A DNA stretch of 56,060 nt from Bacteroidia bacterium (GTDB lineage: Bacteria; Bacteroidota; Bacteroidia; Bacteroidales; Paludibacteraceae): assembly GCA_021152555.1 (NCBI GenBank), contig JAGKVE010000007.1, positions 1 through 56,060 of the forward strand. The letters are read 5' to 3'. The notes beneath the pieces are model-generated. The model saw only the letters and a program-made list of their open reading frames with translations, had not been told where the DNA came from and ran no database searches. Numbering within the stretch: the stretch's first letter is position 1; every line of letters starts with the position of its first letter. Positions 24,148 through 32,476 of the stretch are shown piece by piece. The translations under genes were made by a program, and so were the position numbers.

Positions 24148-25097
24148 GCGAGAGAAGAGGCGCCGAGAATTGCGGCGTCTGAGTCTTTTAGGATGGAAAT
24201 GGATACCGGGATTTTCCCCTTCCATATAGGCATTAAGTTGTCGTCCAACGCCTCACGGATAGGATCCATAATCCAATGACCGGACTTGGTCAATCCGCCA
24301 AAGAGAATAATCGCCTCCGGACTGGAGAAATGCACGAAGTCTGCCAGTTTCTGTCCTAACAAATGACCTGTGTAATCAAAGATTTGCTTTGCTACAAGGT
24401 CGCCTTTCTCCGCTGCATCGAATACATCTTTGGAAGTGATATGGTCTATATCCGGCAGATTGCGCAGCAGAGTGGGCTGGGTAGTGGAAGTAACAATTTC
24501 TTTTGCTGTCCGCGCAACACCGGTTGCCGACGCATAGGCTTCAATGCAACCCTTCTGACCGCATCCGCAAAGACGCCCGTTACCGGAGTGGTCGATCTTG
24601 CAGTGACCTAATTCTCCGGCAAAACCATCGTGACCGTACAGCAGTTTGCCGTCAATAACGATACCGGAACCGACACCCGTTCCAAGAGTGATGACGATGA
24701 AATTTTTCAACCCGCGTGCCGAACCATATATCATCTCTCCCCGGGCCGCCGCGTTGGCGTCATTCGTTATGGTACATTTGATACCCATACGTTCAGTGAT
24801 CAGTTTGGCGAAAGGAACAACCCCTTTCCACGGCAGATTAGGCGCCTGCTCAATACACCCGGAATAAAAATTGGCATTCGGTGCTCCACAACCCACGCCT
24901 ACAATGTCGGCCATCGTGAGACTTTCGTCCGCAACCAATTGTTTGAGTCCTGCGCAGAGTACATCGCAGTATTCGTCTATATTCGGATACTGTTGTGTAG
25001 GAAGTGAACTACTGCGAAGAACTTGTCCGTCTTCGTTAACCAAACCGAACTTGGTGCCCGTACCGCCCAAGTCGATACCTAACGCGTACTTTTTCAT
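24141..25097 (-). CDS. ROK-family glucokinase
   Basis: 318 residues. The N-terminal ATP-binding motif GIDLGGTGTKFGLV, the catalytic Asp in TNDANAAARGE, LGTGVGSGIVIDG, and the ROK zinc cluster GELGHCKIDH...CGCGQKGCIE are all present. These indicate a hexose (probably glucose) kinase that makes sugar 6-phosphate in the cytoplasm. Exact specificity among hexoses and amino sugars is not shown. It starts 2 bp after DPP IV ends and overlaps the polysaccharide deacetylase gene, so it belongs to that operon. Confidence 0.92.
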   Translation of the reverse strand: MKKYALGIDLGGTGTKFGLVNEDGQVLRSSSLPTQQYPNIDEYCDVLCAGLKQLVADESLTMADIVGVGCGAPNANFYSGCIEQAPNLPWKGVVPFAKLITERMGIKCTITNDANAAARGEMIYGSARGLKNFIVITLGTGVGSGIVIDGKLLYGHDGFAGELGHCKIDHSGNGRLCGCGQKGCIEAYASATGVARTAKEIVTSTTQPTLLRNLPDIDHITSKDVFDAAEKGDLVAKQIFDYTGHLLGQKLADFVHFSSPEAIILFGGLTKSGHWIMDPIREALDDNLMPIWKGKIPVSISILKDSDAAILGASSLAW

Positions 25098-25099
25098 TG

Positions 25100-27112
25100 T
25101 TATAGATTTTTTTGTAGGAAATTCAATATCCGGTTATGCATGTGGCTTGCGTTATTGCCGCGGCGCAAGAAATGGTTGTCGTCCGGGTACAACTGCATCT
25201 CAAACTGTTTGTCCGCCACTACGAGTGCCTCAATCAACTGCATCGTATGCTGCACATGTACATTGTCATCCGCCGTACCATGTATGATGAGCACTTCACC
25301 GGTTAAGTCTGCCGCATGATTGAGCAATGAGGCATTCTTATACCCTTTGTCATTGACTTGCGGGCGGCGCATGTACCGTTCTGTATAGGCGGTGTCATAT
25401 AGTTTCCAGTCTGTTACGGGTGCTATAGATACTCCGGCTTTGAAGGGATGTCCCTTCTGCATCATCGTAAAGAGCGTCTGGTAACCGCCGTAACTCCATC
25501 CGAGGATAGCCATCCGCCCTGCGTCTATATCTCCGCGTTGTCCCGCCCACTGAGCGGCGGCAATCAAATCCTCTGCCTCTTTTACGCCCAGATTCATATA
25601 GGTCTCATTGCGCCACTCGCGCCCACGGCAGTCTGAACCTCTCGGGTCAACAATCAATACGGCATAACCCTCTTCTACCAAAGCGTATTCAAAACGCTTG
25701 CGCCATCTGTTGAGTACGCGCTGGCTCTGCGGACCGCTGTAATGCATCACAACAAGTGGACGGGGGGCTGTTCCCGTGACCGGCGTCAACAGCATGGCTT
25801 CTAATTTTTGTCCGTTAGCGTTGGGAATCTTCAGCAGTTCAGGTTCCGGCAGCTTGTTCGCTGCCCATGCTTCGCGGACGTCCTTATTTTCTTCCAATAC
25901 CTTGACTTTGGTGCGTTTGGCTCCTTTGAGGTTATAGAGCGTATAAGTGTTAGGCGTGTCAAATGAATGGAAACACTCAATCATCCGTTTGCCGTCTTTT
26001 GAGAAACGTGCACTATGCCAACCGTCTCCGGTTGTCAGTTGCGTGAGCTGACTTTTTTTCAGATCGAGCGCATAGACTTGGCGTGTAGCGGGTGTCGGAG
26101 CCGCCTGGTAATACAGCGTTTGGGTTGTTTCGTCGATGGCATACAATGCTGTGACATCTATGCCTTCCGGCGTAAGGACTTTCTGCTCAATGCCTTGACT
26201 GGAAAGCAGATAGGCACGACGCCAACCGTCTTTCTCACTCAACGCAATAAAACGGTCGTCACCAAACCACTGCCATTCGTCAAAAAGGCTATAGTCCACA
26301 AACTGCTTTTTGCTTTCTTCCCTGTATAACGGATGTGCCACTGTAGATTTGGCGTTACAACTCAGTACCTCCATCTTTGTCTGGTCGCGGTTGACTTTCA
26401 GAACAAGAAGTGCGCCGGAGTTGGTCCACTTGAGTTGTGGAAAATAGACATCTTCGTTGTTGGAAACCTGCATCGTCTGGATTGTCTTGGTGCTTATATC
26501 ATAGACGCAGACTGACGCTTTTGCGTTCTCGCTGCCGGCTTTAGGATAACGTAAGGTGTCGGCAGTGGGGTATTGAGAGCCCAGAAAACTTTGCCATGCG
26601 AAAGAGGGCACAGCGGTCTCATCCAATTTGACAAAAGCTAATTGCTTGGAGTCCGGTGACCATGCAAAAAGTGCTGTCGTACCGAACTCTTCTTCATACA
26701 GCCAATCGGCTATACCGTTGATGATGTCGGTATTCTCATCTTTGGTCACTGCCACTTCTGTTCCGAAATCAAGTTTATGGATGTAGAGGTTGTTGTTCTC
26801 GGCAAATGCGACGTAGCGTCCGTTCGGACTCATTTGTGCATCACGCACTTTACCTAATTTCATACCTGCGCCCAACGCCTTACGCGTATGGCGCATGGAG
26901 TCCAATACAAACCAGTCCGCCACTTTTGAATGACGGAAGAGTTGCTCTTCATTCTCACTTTCCAAACGGTAACGTGTACATACGTTTTCGTCTTCCACTT
27001 GTTGACCGGCATTCAAAATGCTGTCTTGTTCAGCCGGAGAGAGTGTCTTGGGATTAAAATCGCCTGCCAGAATAGTTGGCAGGACAGAAAGTATTGCAAT
27101 TAGAATTTTCAT
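25100..27112 (-). CDS. Dipeptidyl peptidase IV-like serine protease (S9B)
   Basis: 670 residues with a signal peptide (MKILIAILSVLPTILAG). DPP IV removes X-Pro dipeptides from peptide N-termini, here in the periplasm or at the outer membrane. The N-terminal beta-propeller carries the EE motif in GIADWLYEEEFG, which anchors the substrate N-terminus. The alpha/beta-hydrolase domain has the nucleophile GWSYGGYQT (~545), Asp in HGTADDNVHVQ, and His in YPDDNHFLRRGN. It starts by a 4-bp overlap (ATGA) with the preceding secreted protein gene. Together with the M6 and M16 peptidases it points to peptide utilisation. Confidence 0.93.
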   Translation of the reverse strand: MKILIAILSVLPTILAGDFNPKTLSPAEQDSILNAGQQVEDENVCTRYRLESENEEQLFRHSKVADWFVLDSMRHTRKALGAGMKLGKVRDAQMSPNGRYVAFAENNNLYIHKLDFGTEVAVTKDENTDIINGIADWLYEEEFGTTALFAWSPDSKQLAFVKLDETAVPSFAWQSFLGSQYPTADTLRYPKAGSENAKASVCVYDISTKTIQTMQVSNNEDVYFPQLKWTNSGALLVLKVNRDQTKMEVLSCNAKSTVAHPLYREESKKQFVDYSLFDEWQWFGDDRFIALSEKDGWRRAYLLSSQGIEQKVLTPEGIDVTALYAIDETTQTLYYQAAPTPATRQVYALDLKKSQLTQLTTGDGWHSARFSKDGKRMIECFHSFDTPNTYTLYNLKGAKRTKVKVLEENKDVREAWAANKLPEPELLKIPNANGQKLEAMLLTPVTGTAPRPLVVMHYSGPQSQRVLNRWRKRFEYALVEEGYAVLIVDPRGSDCRGREWRNETYMNLGVKEAEDLIAAAQWAGQRGDIDAGRMAILGWSYGGYQTLFTMMQKGHPFKAGVSIAPVTDWKLYDTAYTERYMRRPQVNDKGYKNASLLNHAADLTGEVLIIHGTADDNVHVQHTMQLIEALVVADKQFEMQLYPDDNHFLRRGNNASHMHNRILNFLQKNL

Positions 27113-28374
27113 TGTTTCAGTCTCAAATATTTATGTCCGTTGATAATATGGAGTTCGTATATTCCGAAATTGACGATTGTTTCTTTTTGTGTTCCGACGG
27201 TAGGAATCTCAGTCGGCTCTTTTGATTCCGGGTGGCATGTATAGGTGTCTTGGTCCGATTTTTCGGGAATAAGCATAAGGGCAGTAGGGGTGGTGGTAGG
27301 GTCAATAGGACCAAACAGACCTGCGTATTCTTGATAATATTCATTAAGTATGTCTGTCCATAAAAGATATGATTTATTCCCGTAATTCATGTAGAATCCT
27401 GTTTTATTGTCGTTATGAAAGACGCACCATTTGGAAGGTTGGACAACAAGTTTTGTGCCATCTGCTTTATAGCCGATATATGTGTTGGTGCTTACATGCT
27501 TGATAGTCGCACTATCACATGTTGCGTTAAACTCGATGTAATAATGCTGATTGGCATTGGACGGATTAACCGGAGTGCGGGACATTGTACCTTCAGTATT
27601 AGGGATGCCGGAAATAGCAATGTTGTTTGCTGTGTTTACATAGACATACGTTCCGGATTCCAATTCCTTCAAATAGGTCTCTTCGGGCATGGGTTTGTAC
27701 AGATATACCGCCCATAGGGAACAGTCGGTGTTGGGGAAATATTTAGAGCCGGCTGCTACTAAGTCAGGTATTGTGTTGAGCACCCAGAACTCAGTCTCCG
27801 ACCATCCGACAAAATGCCACTCTGCAGAATCGCTCAAAGCCGGCAGTACCACACCTTTTCCTCCGCCGCTTTCTGTTAGCGTAGTATATGGTTTGGCTCC
27901 TTTTATGAGCGTGACTGTGCGAGCGGGTGCCGCAGACCATGTGATTTCATATTTCTCGATATGCAGGGAATTCGCTGTGCCAATGAGTTGAATAGACAAG
28001 TCATGTACATTAGGAACATTGCCTTGAAAGAGACTGATGGCGTGATAATACTGGCTGTCGTAACTGCCTGTCCAATCTTTAAATGTGCCGGTTATAGCGC
28101 CCAAGGTTGTCAATTCCTCATGTACGCGTGCTTCCAATGTACCGGCACCGGAATTTTTGTTGGAGTTAAGGTACACATCTATCTTCTCAATGGAAATACC
28201 GCCTAATTGTGTCAGTTGCAATGCAGCAACACCATCTTTTGCGACATCGCCTTTATTGCCGGTATTGGAATAATCCACTATCATGCTGTACGGATAATCG
28301 CCCTGCACGGAGACAGACGATTTACTCTGTACGGTCAAAGTCATGACGGACAATATAATGAGCAGTAATTTCAT
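27109..28374 (-). CDS. Secreted protein of unknown function with a short C-terminal tag
   Basis: 421 residues. A signal peptide (MKLLLIILSVMTLTVQS) is clear and there is no lipobox. Residues ~20-150 look like an extracellular beta-sandwich (GAGTLEARVHEELTTLGAI, IQLIGTANSLHIEKYEITWS). A repeat-like region GWSETEFW...LWAVYLYKP resembles InlB/Flg-new-type extracellular repeats, which is tentative. The last ~25 residues (IVNFGIYELHIINGHKYLRL) form a short beta-hairpin ending, like the C-termini often seen in exported Bacteroidales proteins. It is first in the operon, with its promoter at 28400-28430. No function can be assigned. Confidence 0.7.
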   Translation of the reverse strand: MKLLLIILSVMTLTVQSKSSVSVQGDYPYSMIVDYSNTGNKGDVAKDGVAALQLTQLGGISIEKIDVYLNSNKNSGAGTLEARVHEELTTLGAITGTFKDWTGSYDSQYYHAISLFQGNVPNVHDLSIQLIGTANSLHIEKYEITWSAAPARTVTLIKGAKPYTTLTESGGGKGVVLPALSDSAEWHFVGWSETEFWVLNTIPDLVAAGSKYFPNTDCSLWAVYLYKPMPEETYLKELESGTYVYVNTANNIAISGIPNTEGTMSRTPVNPSNANQHYYIEFNATCDSATIKHVSTNTYIGYKADGTKLVVQPSKWCVFHNDNKTGFYMNYGNKSYLLWTDILNEYYQEYAGLFGPIDPTTTPTALMLIPEKSDQDTYTCHPESKEPTEIPTVGTQKETIVNFGIYELHIINGHKYLRLKQ

Positions 28375-28399
28375 AATTTCATAATTTCAATTTTGCGTG

Positions 28400-28430
28400 C
28401 AAAATTACACAAAAAAAATGACATACGCAA
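28400..28430 (-). promoter_or_regulatory. Promoter of the secreted protein-DPP IV-ROK-deacetylase operon
   Basis: TTG (28428-28430) and TAATTTTG (28400-28407) on the minus strand, spacer 20 bp. The -33 element lies in the loop region of the serS terminator (28417-28442), the same arrangement as at mutS. Confidence 0.75.
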
Positions 28431-28442
28431 GCATATGCCATT
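28417..28442 (-). terminator. Terminator of serS
   Basis: On the minus strand AATGGCATA pairs with TATGTCATT (one G-U pair) around an 8-base interior, followed by T8. It lies 31 bp past the serS stop codon. Confidence 0.7.
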
Positions 28443-28472
28443 CTTTTAATCATTTTTTATTATTCGCTTGGA

Positions 28473-29840
28473 TTAGCGAATCATGTCATCTCCGAAGAAG
28501 GGCTGCAGTGCCGTTGGGATGCGGATGCCTTCCTCCGTCTGGTTGTTCTCAAGAAGCGCGGCTACGATACGCGGCAGTGCGAGCGCCGAACCATTCAGCG
28601 TGTGGCAAAGGGTCACTTTCCTGTCCTCGGCACGGCGGTAACGGCATTTCAGACGGTTCGCCTGATAGGTGTCGAAATTAGAGGTACTGGACACTTCGAG
28701 CCAGCGGTGCTGTGCCTCGCTGTAGACTTCGAAGTCATAGCAGAGCGCTGCGGTGAAGGACATGTCTCCGCCGGAGAGACGCAGAATACGGTACGGCAGT
28801 TCCAGTTTTTTGAGGAGTCCTTCTACGTGTGCTAACATCTCTTTGTGCGAAGCGTCGGAGTGCTCCGGCGTGTCGATACGTACAATCTCAATCTTTGAGA
28901 ACTCATGCAGACGGTTCAAACCGCGTACGTCTTTGCCGTACGAGCCTGCCTCGCGACGGAAACACTCGGTGTACGCGCAGTTCTTAATCGGCAGGTCTTT
29001 CTCGTCGATGATCACGTCGCGGTAGAGGTTGGTAACCGGCACTTCGGCTGTCGGAATCAGATAGAGGTCATCCACTTCGCAGTGGTACATCTGTCCCTCT
29101 TTGTCAGGCAACTGGCCTGTACCGTAACCCGAGGCAGCGTTTACTACCGTAGGCGGCATGATCTCCGTGTAACCGGCTTTGTTGGCTTCGGCAAGGAAGA
29201 AATTGATGAGTGCGCGTTGGAGGCGTGCGCCCTGGCCGATATATACAGGGAAACCAGCGCCGCTGATTTTCACACCTAGGTCGAAGTCAATGAGATTGTA
29301 TTTCTTGGCGAGTTCCCAGTGTGGCAACTTCTCGCTTTGTGCAATACGTTCTGCGGCGATTGCTTCGTCGGTAGCGCCATCCCAGTCTCGGAGTGCCACA
29401 GCGCCATTCTTGGCGATAGCGTCAATCATCGGCTGGTTAGGCCAGTTGCCGATGGTGACAGCAAGGTTATCCTCTGCGGAAGCACCCTCCGGTACGATAT
29501 CGTACGGCACGTTGGGGATGGTAAGGAGCAGCTTGGTCTGCGCCTCTTCCGCCTCTGCCATCTTGGTATCATACTCGGCGATCTGTGCTTTGAGTGCTCC
29601 GGTTTGCGCCTTGGCATTTTCTGCCTCTTCGCGCTGTCCTTTTGCCATGAACATGCCGATAGATTTGCTGATTTTGTTCATTTCAGCTGCGGCTGCGTCT
29701 TTCTGTTGCTGTGCCGCTTTGCGTTCGGCATCCAGACGAAGCACTTCGTCAATTGCTTCTGCGGCACCGGCGAAGTGCTTTTTTTCCAGTCCGGCGATGA
29801 TGTGCGCTTTATCGTCGTAGATTTGTTTGAGTGTAAGCAT
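28473..29840 (-). CDS. serS: Seryl-tRNA synthetase
   Basis: 455 residues; slightly longer than the ~425 usual in Bacteroidales. The N-terminal tRNA-binding coiled coil (residues ~1-105) is rich in Ala, Glu and Lys. Class II catalytic motifs are PTVVNAASGYGTGQLPDKEGQ, LIPTAEVPVTNLYRD, FRREAGSYGKDVRGLNRLHEF (motif 2) and NGSALALPRIVAALLEN (motif 3). The C-terminus GIRIPTALQPFFGDDMI is conserved. It sits between the rplU-rpmA terminator and its own terminator; I did not find a canonical promoter in the 94-bp gap upstream, so read-through from rpmA is possible. Confidence 0.96.
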   Translation of the reverse strand: MLTLKQIYDDKAHIIAGLEKKHFAGAAEAIDEVLRLDAERKAAQQQKDAAAAEMNKISKSIGMFMAKGQREEAENAKAQTGALKAQIAEYDTKMAEAEEAQTKLLLTIPNVPYDIVPEGASAEDNLAVTIGNWPNQPMIDAIAKNGAVALRDWDGATDEAIAAERIAQSEKLPHWELAKKYNLIDFDLGVKISGAGFPVYIGQGARLQRALINFFLAEANKAGYTEIMPPTVVNAASGYGTGQLPDKEGQMYHCEVDDLYLIPTAEVPVTNLYRDVIIDEKDLPIKNCAYTECFRREAGSYGKDVRGLNRLHEFSKIEIVRIDTPEHSDASHKEMLAHVEGLLKKLELPYRILRLSGGDMSFTAALCYDFEVYSEAQHRWLEVSSTSNFDTYQANRLKCRYRRAEDRKVTLCHTLNGSALALPRIVAALLENNQTEEGIRIPTALQPFFGDDMIR

Positions 29841-29876
29841 AAAAAATATATACGATTATTAAGATTTCAAAACAAA

Positions 29877-29910
29877 TCTCCTACCGAATGCCGAAGCTCT
29901 CGATAGGAGA
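29877..29910 (-). terminator. Hairpin at the end of rplU-rpmA
   Basis: TCTCCTACCGA and TCGATAGGAGA are 11-bp arms with one mismatch. On the minus strand the hairpin is followed by TTTGTTTTG. It may be leaky, because serS downstream lacks an obvious promoter. Confidence 0.65.
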
Positions 29911-29934
29911 AAAGTGTTTGTTCTCTCTCGCCGA

Positions 29935-30198
29935 TTAAGCTTCAGCAACCGGCTGGATAGAGACGTACGATTTATTATCGCGTTTTTTGCGGAAGGTTAC
30001 GATACCATCGCAGAGCGCGAACAACGTATGGTCGGAACCCATACCCATGTTTTCACCCGGGTTATGAACCGTACCGCGTTGACGTACGATAATGTTACCT
30101 GCCTTAGCGAACTGACCACCAAAGATCTTCACGCCAAGACGTTTGCTTTCTGATTCACGGCCGTTCTTCGAACTACCGACACCTTTCTTGTGTGCCAT
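29935..30198 (-). CDS. rpmA: 50S ribosomal protein L27
   Basis: 87 residues, normal for L27. The N-terminus MAHKKGVGSSKNGRESESKR keeps the form typical of Gram-negatives, with no Firmicutes-type cleavable extension. IIVRQRGTVHNPGENMGMGSD is the conserved core. L27's N-terminal tail reaches the peptidyl transferase centre. It follows rplU after 18 bp. Confidence 0.98.
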   Translation of the reverse strand: MAHKKGVGSSKNGRESESKRLGVKIFGGQFAKAGNIIVRQRGTVHNPGENMGMGSDHTLFALCDGIVTFRKKRDNKSYVSIQPVAEA

Positions 30199-30216
30199 AC
30201 TCTGTTGTCCTTTCTT

Positions 30217-30537
30217 TTAAGCAATAACAATTTCTTTAACGATGACGTTCGTCAGGTCCTGACGATGTCCATTGAGTTTGCGGTAACCTTTGCGGCGTTT
30301 TTTGTGGAAGACAAGAATCTTCTCTCCACGGCACTCGTTGTCGAGCACTTCGCAAACCACCTTGGCGCCTTTAACATAAGGAGCACCAACTTTAACTTTA
30401 CCCTCGTTGTCCAGAAGCAGCACGTTTTCAAACTCAACGGTTGCGCCTTTCTCGAGTTCGTTCATACGATTGATGAACAGTTTTTTGCCAGCCTCAACTT
30501 TAAACTGCTGGCCTTTCATTTCTACAATTGCGTACAT
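30217..30537 (-). CDS. rplU: 50S ribosomal protein L21
   Basis: 106 residues. MYAIVEMKGQQFKVEAGKKL at the start and VFHKKRRKGYRKLNGHRQDLT near the end are the classic L21 pattern. It is first gene of the rplU-rpmA operon with a promoter at 30705-30735 and a long structured leader, which is a likely place for autoregulation. Confidence 0.98.
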   Translation of the reverse strand: MYAIVEMKGQQFKVEAGKKLFINRMNELEKGATVEFENVLLLDNEGKVKVGAPYVKGAKVVCEVLDNECRGEKILVFHKKRRKGYRKLNGHRQDLTNVIVKEIVIA

Positions 30538-30700
30538 GCGTACTTGTTGTGTTAAAATGTTTGTGCGGTGCGGCGATTACCAAAAATCCTGTGCGCTGCT
30601 GTCAAGCGACTCATACGCTGCGGGGTAATACTTATACGAGCCTAATCCGCGAAAAAAGTACAGTTTTTACTTTTTCTTGGGCAGAGCCCAGCGAAAAAAG
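30538..30700 (-). promoter_or_regulatory. Structured leader of the rplU-rpmA mRNA, candidate r-protein leader
   Basis: The leader is ~160 nt. On the minus strand it begins with the hairpin TGGGC-TCT-GCCCA (30678-30690), directly followed by AAAAAGTA...TACTTTTT (30653-30675), which ends in a T-run like an attenuator. The rest is G/C-rich with GCAGCG/CGCTGC-type complementarity near 30590-30620. The layout suggests attenuation or L21 autoregulation. No known motif was matched. I see nothing else in the 30538-30765 gap apart from the promoter. Confidence 0.45.
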
Positions 30701-30704
30701 CGTG

Positions 30705-30735
30705 CAAAGGTACAACATTTTTTTTAAATGCGCAA
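30705..30735 (-). promoter_or_regulatory. Promoter of rplU-rpmA
   Basis: TTG (30733-30735) and TACCTTTG (30705-30712) on the minus strand with 20-bp spacing. It lies close to the stop codon of the upstream LRR gene (30766). Confidence 0.75.
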
Positions 30736-30765
30736 ATTTTATGTGCACTTTTTTATATTTTTTTG

Positions 30766-32475
30766 TTATCTGCAACCTTTGAATGCATTTTTCCCAATGT
30801 TAACTTGCGGCGGGAAAACGGGTGTGCGCAGATATTTGCAGTCAAGGAAAGCTTCGACTCCAATCACTTTGAGCGAGTCATTCCATTTTATCTCCCTCAG
30901 ACTGCGGCATTGCGAGAAAGCACCGTCTTCAATCTCTTTGAGCGATGGGTTGAGTTGCAGTCTCTGCAAATTGATACATTGCGCAAAGGCATTTCGTTGC
31001 AGTTTTTTCAGCGATGCGGGCAACTGAATTTCCTCCAGCATTTTGCACTCCATAAAGGCGCCCTCTTCAATCATATGAATATGGTCCACGAGGATAATTC
31101 CCCGTAGTTGCTGGCAGTTATGGAACGCGCGGACGCCGATACGGAAAGTGGATGTCGGGATATTAATTCGTTCCAGCGCGAGACATCCGTCCAGCGCTTC
31201 ATCTCCGATAGCATACAAGCCGTCCGGCAGGTCAAGTCTGTAGAGTCGTGTACAGCCTTGGAAAACCTGTTTAGAAAGCGAATTAACGCCGGCAGGTATG
31301 ACCACTTTGCGCAGAATAGAGCAACCTGCAAACGCCTGATTGCCGATAAAGGTAAGTGTTTGCGGCAACTCGATTTCTTCCAATGATGAACAACCTGCAA
31401 AAACGCCATCGTCAATACGGCGCAGATGAGCGGGCAATGTGATGTGTTTGATACCGCGGCACATAAAGAAGGTTGCCCGTTCGAGCACCTCGAGCTTATC
31501 ACTCAAGACTTGCTCTTTGAGGTTGATACATCCGTAGAAAACACCAGCTCCGAGACGCTCTAATGTATTCGGCAGTGTCGCCGCTTTGAGGAGCGTACAA
31601 TTATAAAATGCGAAATTGCCTACCTCGCGGACGGTAGCCGGAATAATCACATCCGTCAGAGCTTCGCAGCCGTAGAAAGCCGCAGTCGGAATCGCCGTGA
31701 CGGACGACGGAATGGCAACGGATCTGAGTTCTTTCTGGTTGGCAAACGCCCGCTCGGCGATGAGCCGGATAGGTGTCTTGTTCTTAAAGATATATTTGGC
31801 CGGGAGGTCCTTGTTGGTCGCAATCAGACAGTCGTCGATGATGAGTGCGCCTTTCTTCCATTTGTTTTCATTGGCTGCGATGCCGCTTCCTGTAAATGCC
31901 TCTTCGCCGATAGACGTGATGGTAGGCGGGATGACTACTTTTTGCAGGTTTTTGCAATCACGGAATGTCTCATGATCAATACGCGTGATGCACGCGGGCA
32001 GTTCCACGCGCTCAATAGATTTATTACCTTGGAACGCGCCTGCGGCAATCAGCCGTGTGCCCTCAGGGACGGTAAAACGGGGTTTGATGGTTTTGTCAGT
32101 TGCGATCAGAATACTGTCAATCCATAGACAACCGTCCGTCCAGTTGGCTTTGTTGAGCATGATGCCCGTACCGTCGAAAGCGGAACGGTAGACCCGTTGC
32201 AGCGATTTAGGCAGCACAATAGCCGTGAGGTTCTTGCAGCCCTTGAACGCCTTGTCACCAATAGCGACAACGGTATAGGTGTTTTGCCCGACTACAATCT
32301 GCTCGGGAAGGAACAGTTCGCCTGATGCTTTCGGGTTGAGCGTCACTTCCGCTGTCAAGCGGTTTTCGTCCAATATGTAAAAAACGTCTTGGTACTGCGC
32401 GTTTTCAGCGTTTGCCGGCATCTGAACGGCAAAGAGCAAACATGCCAGCCATAAAAAAGGAATAGAGTGTTTCAT
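30766..32475 (-). CDS. BspA-like leucine-rich-repeat secreted protein
   Basis: 569 residues from the ATG at 32475, chosen because the signal peptide MKHSIPFLWLACLLFAVQMPANA starts there; a longer frame runs into the upstream gene. The rest is a nearly continuous array of ~23-residue LRR_5 (BspA/Treponema TpLRR-like) units of the form AFxGCxxLxxIxLPxxLxxI. Two degenerate units carry longer spacers (GIMLNKANWTDGCLWI, GIAANENKWKKGALII). It ends with QVNIGKNAFKGCR; there is no separate sorting domain. Such proteins are usually surface-located or secreted and can bind host proteins or other bacteria; the ligand here is unknown. It lies 1 bp after the GT2-lyase gene. Confidence 0.88.
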   Translation of the reverse strand: MKHSIPFLWLACLLFAVQMPANAENAQYQDVFYILDENRLTAEVTLNPKASGELFLPEQIVVGQNTYTVVAIGDKAFKGCKNLTAIVLPKSLQRVYRSAFDGTGIMLNKANWTDGCLWIDSILIATDKTIKPRFTVPEGTRLIAAGAFQGNKSIERVELPACITRIDHETFRDCKNLQKVVIPPTITSIGEEAFTGSGIAANENKWKKGALIIDDCLIATNKDLPAKYIFKNKTPIRLIAERAFANQKELRSVAIPSSVTAIPTAAFYGCEALTDVIIPATVREVGNFAFYNCTLLKAATLPNTLERLGAGVFYGCINLKEQVLSDKLEVLERATFFMCRGIKHITLPAHLRRIDDGVFAGCSSLEEIELPQTLTFIGNQAFAGCSILRKVVIPAGVNSLSKQVFQGCTRLYRLDLPDGLYAIGDEALDGCLALERINIPTSTFRIGVRAFHNCQQLRGIILVDHIHMIEEGAFMECKMLEEIQLPASLKKLQRNAFAQCINLQRLQLNPSLKEIEDGAFSQCRSLREIKWNDSLKVIGVEAFLDCKYLRTPVFPPQVNIGKNAFKGCR

Positions 32476-32476
32476 A

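Noticed and set aside
24148..24225. Longer polysaccharide deacetylase starting at 24225
   Set aside because: The extra residues are basic, lie wholly inside the ROK gene, and the ATG at 24147 gives normal overlap and family length.
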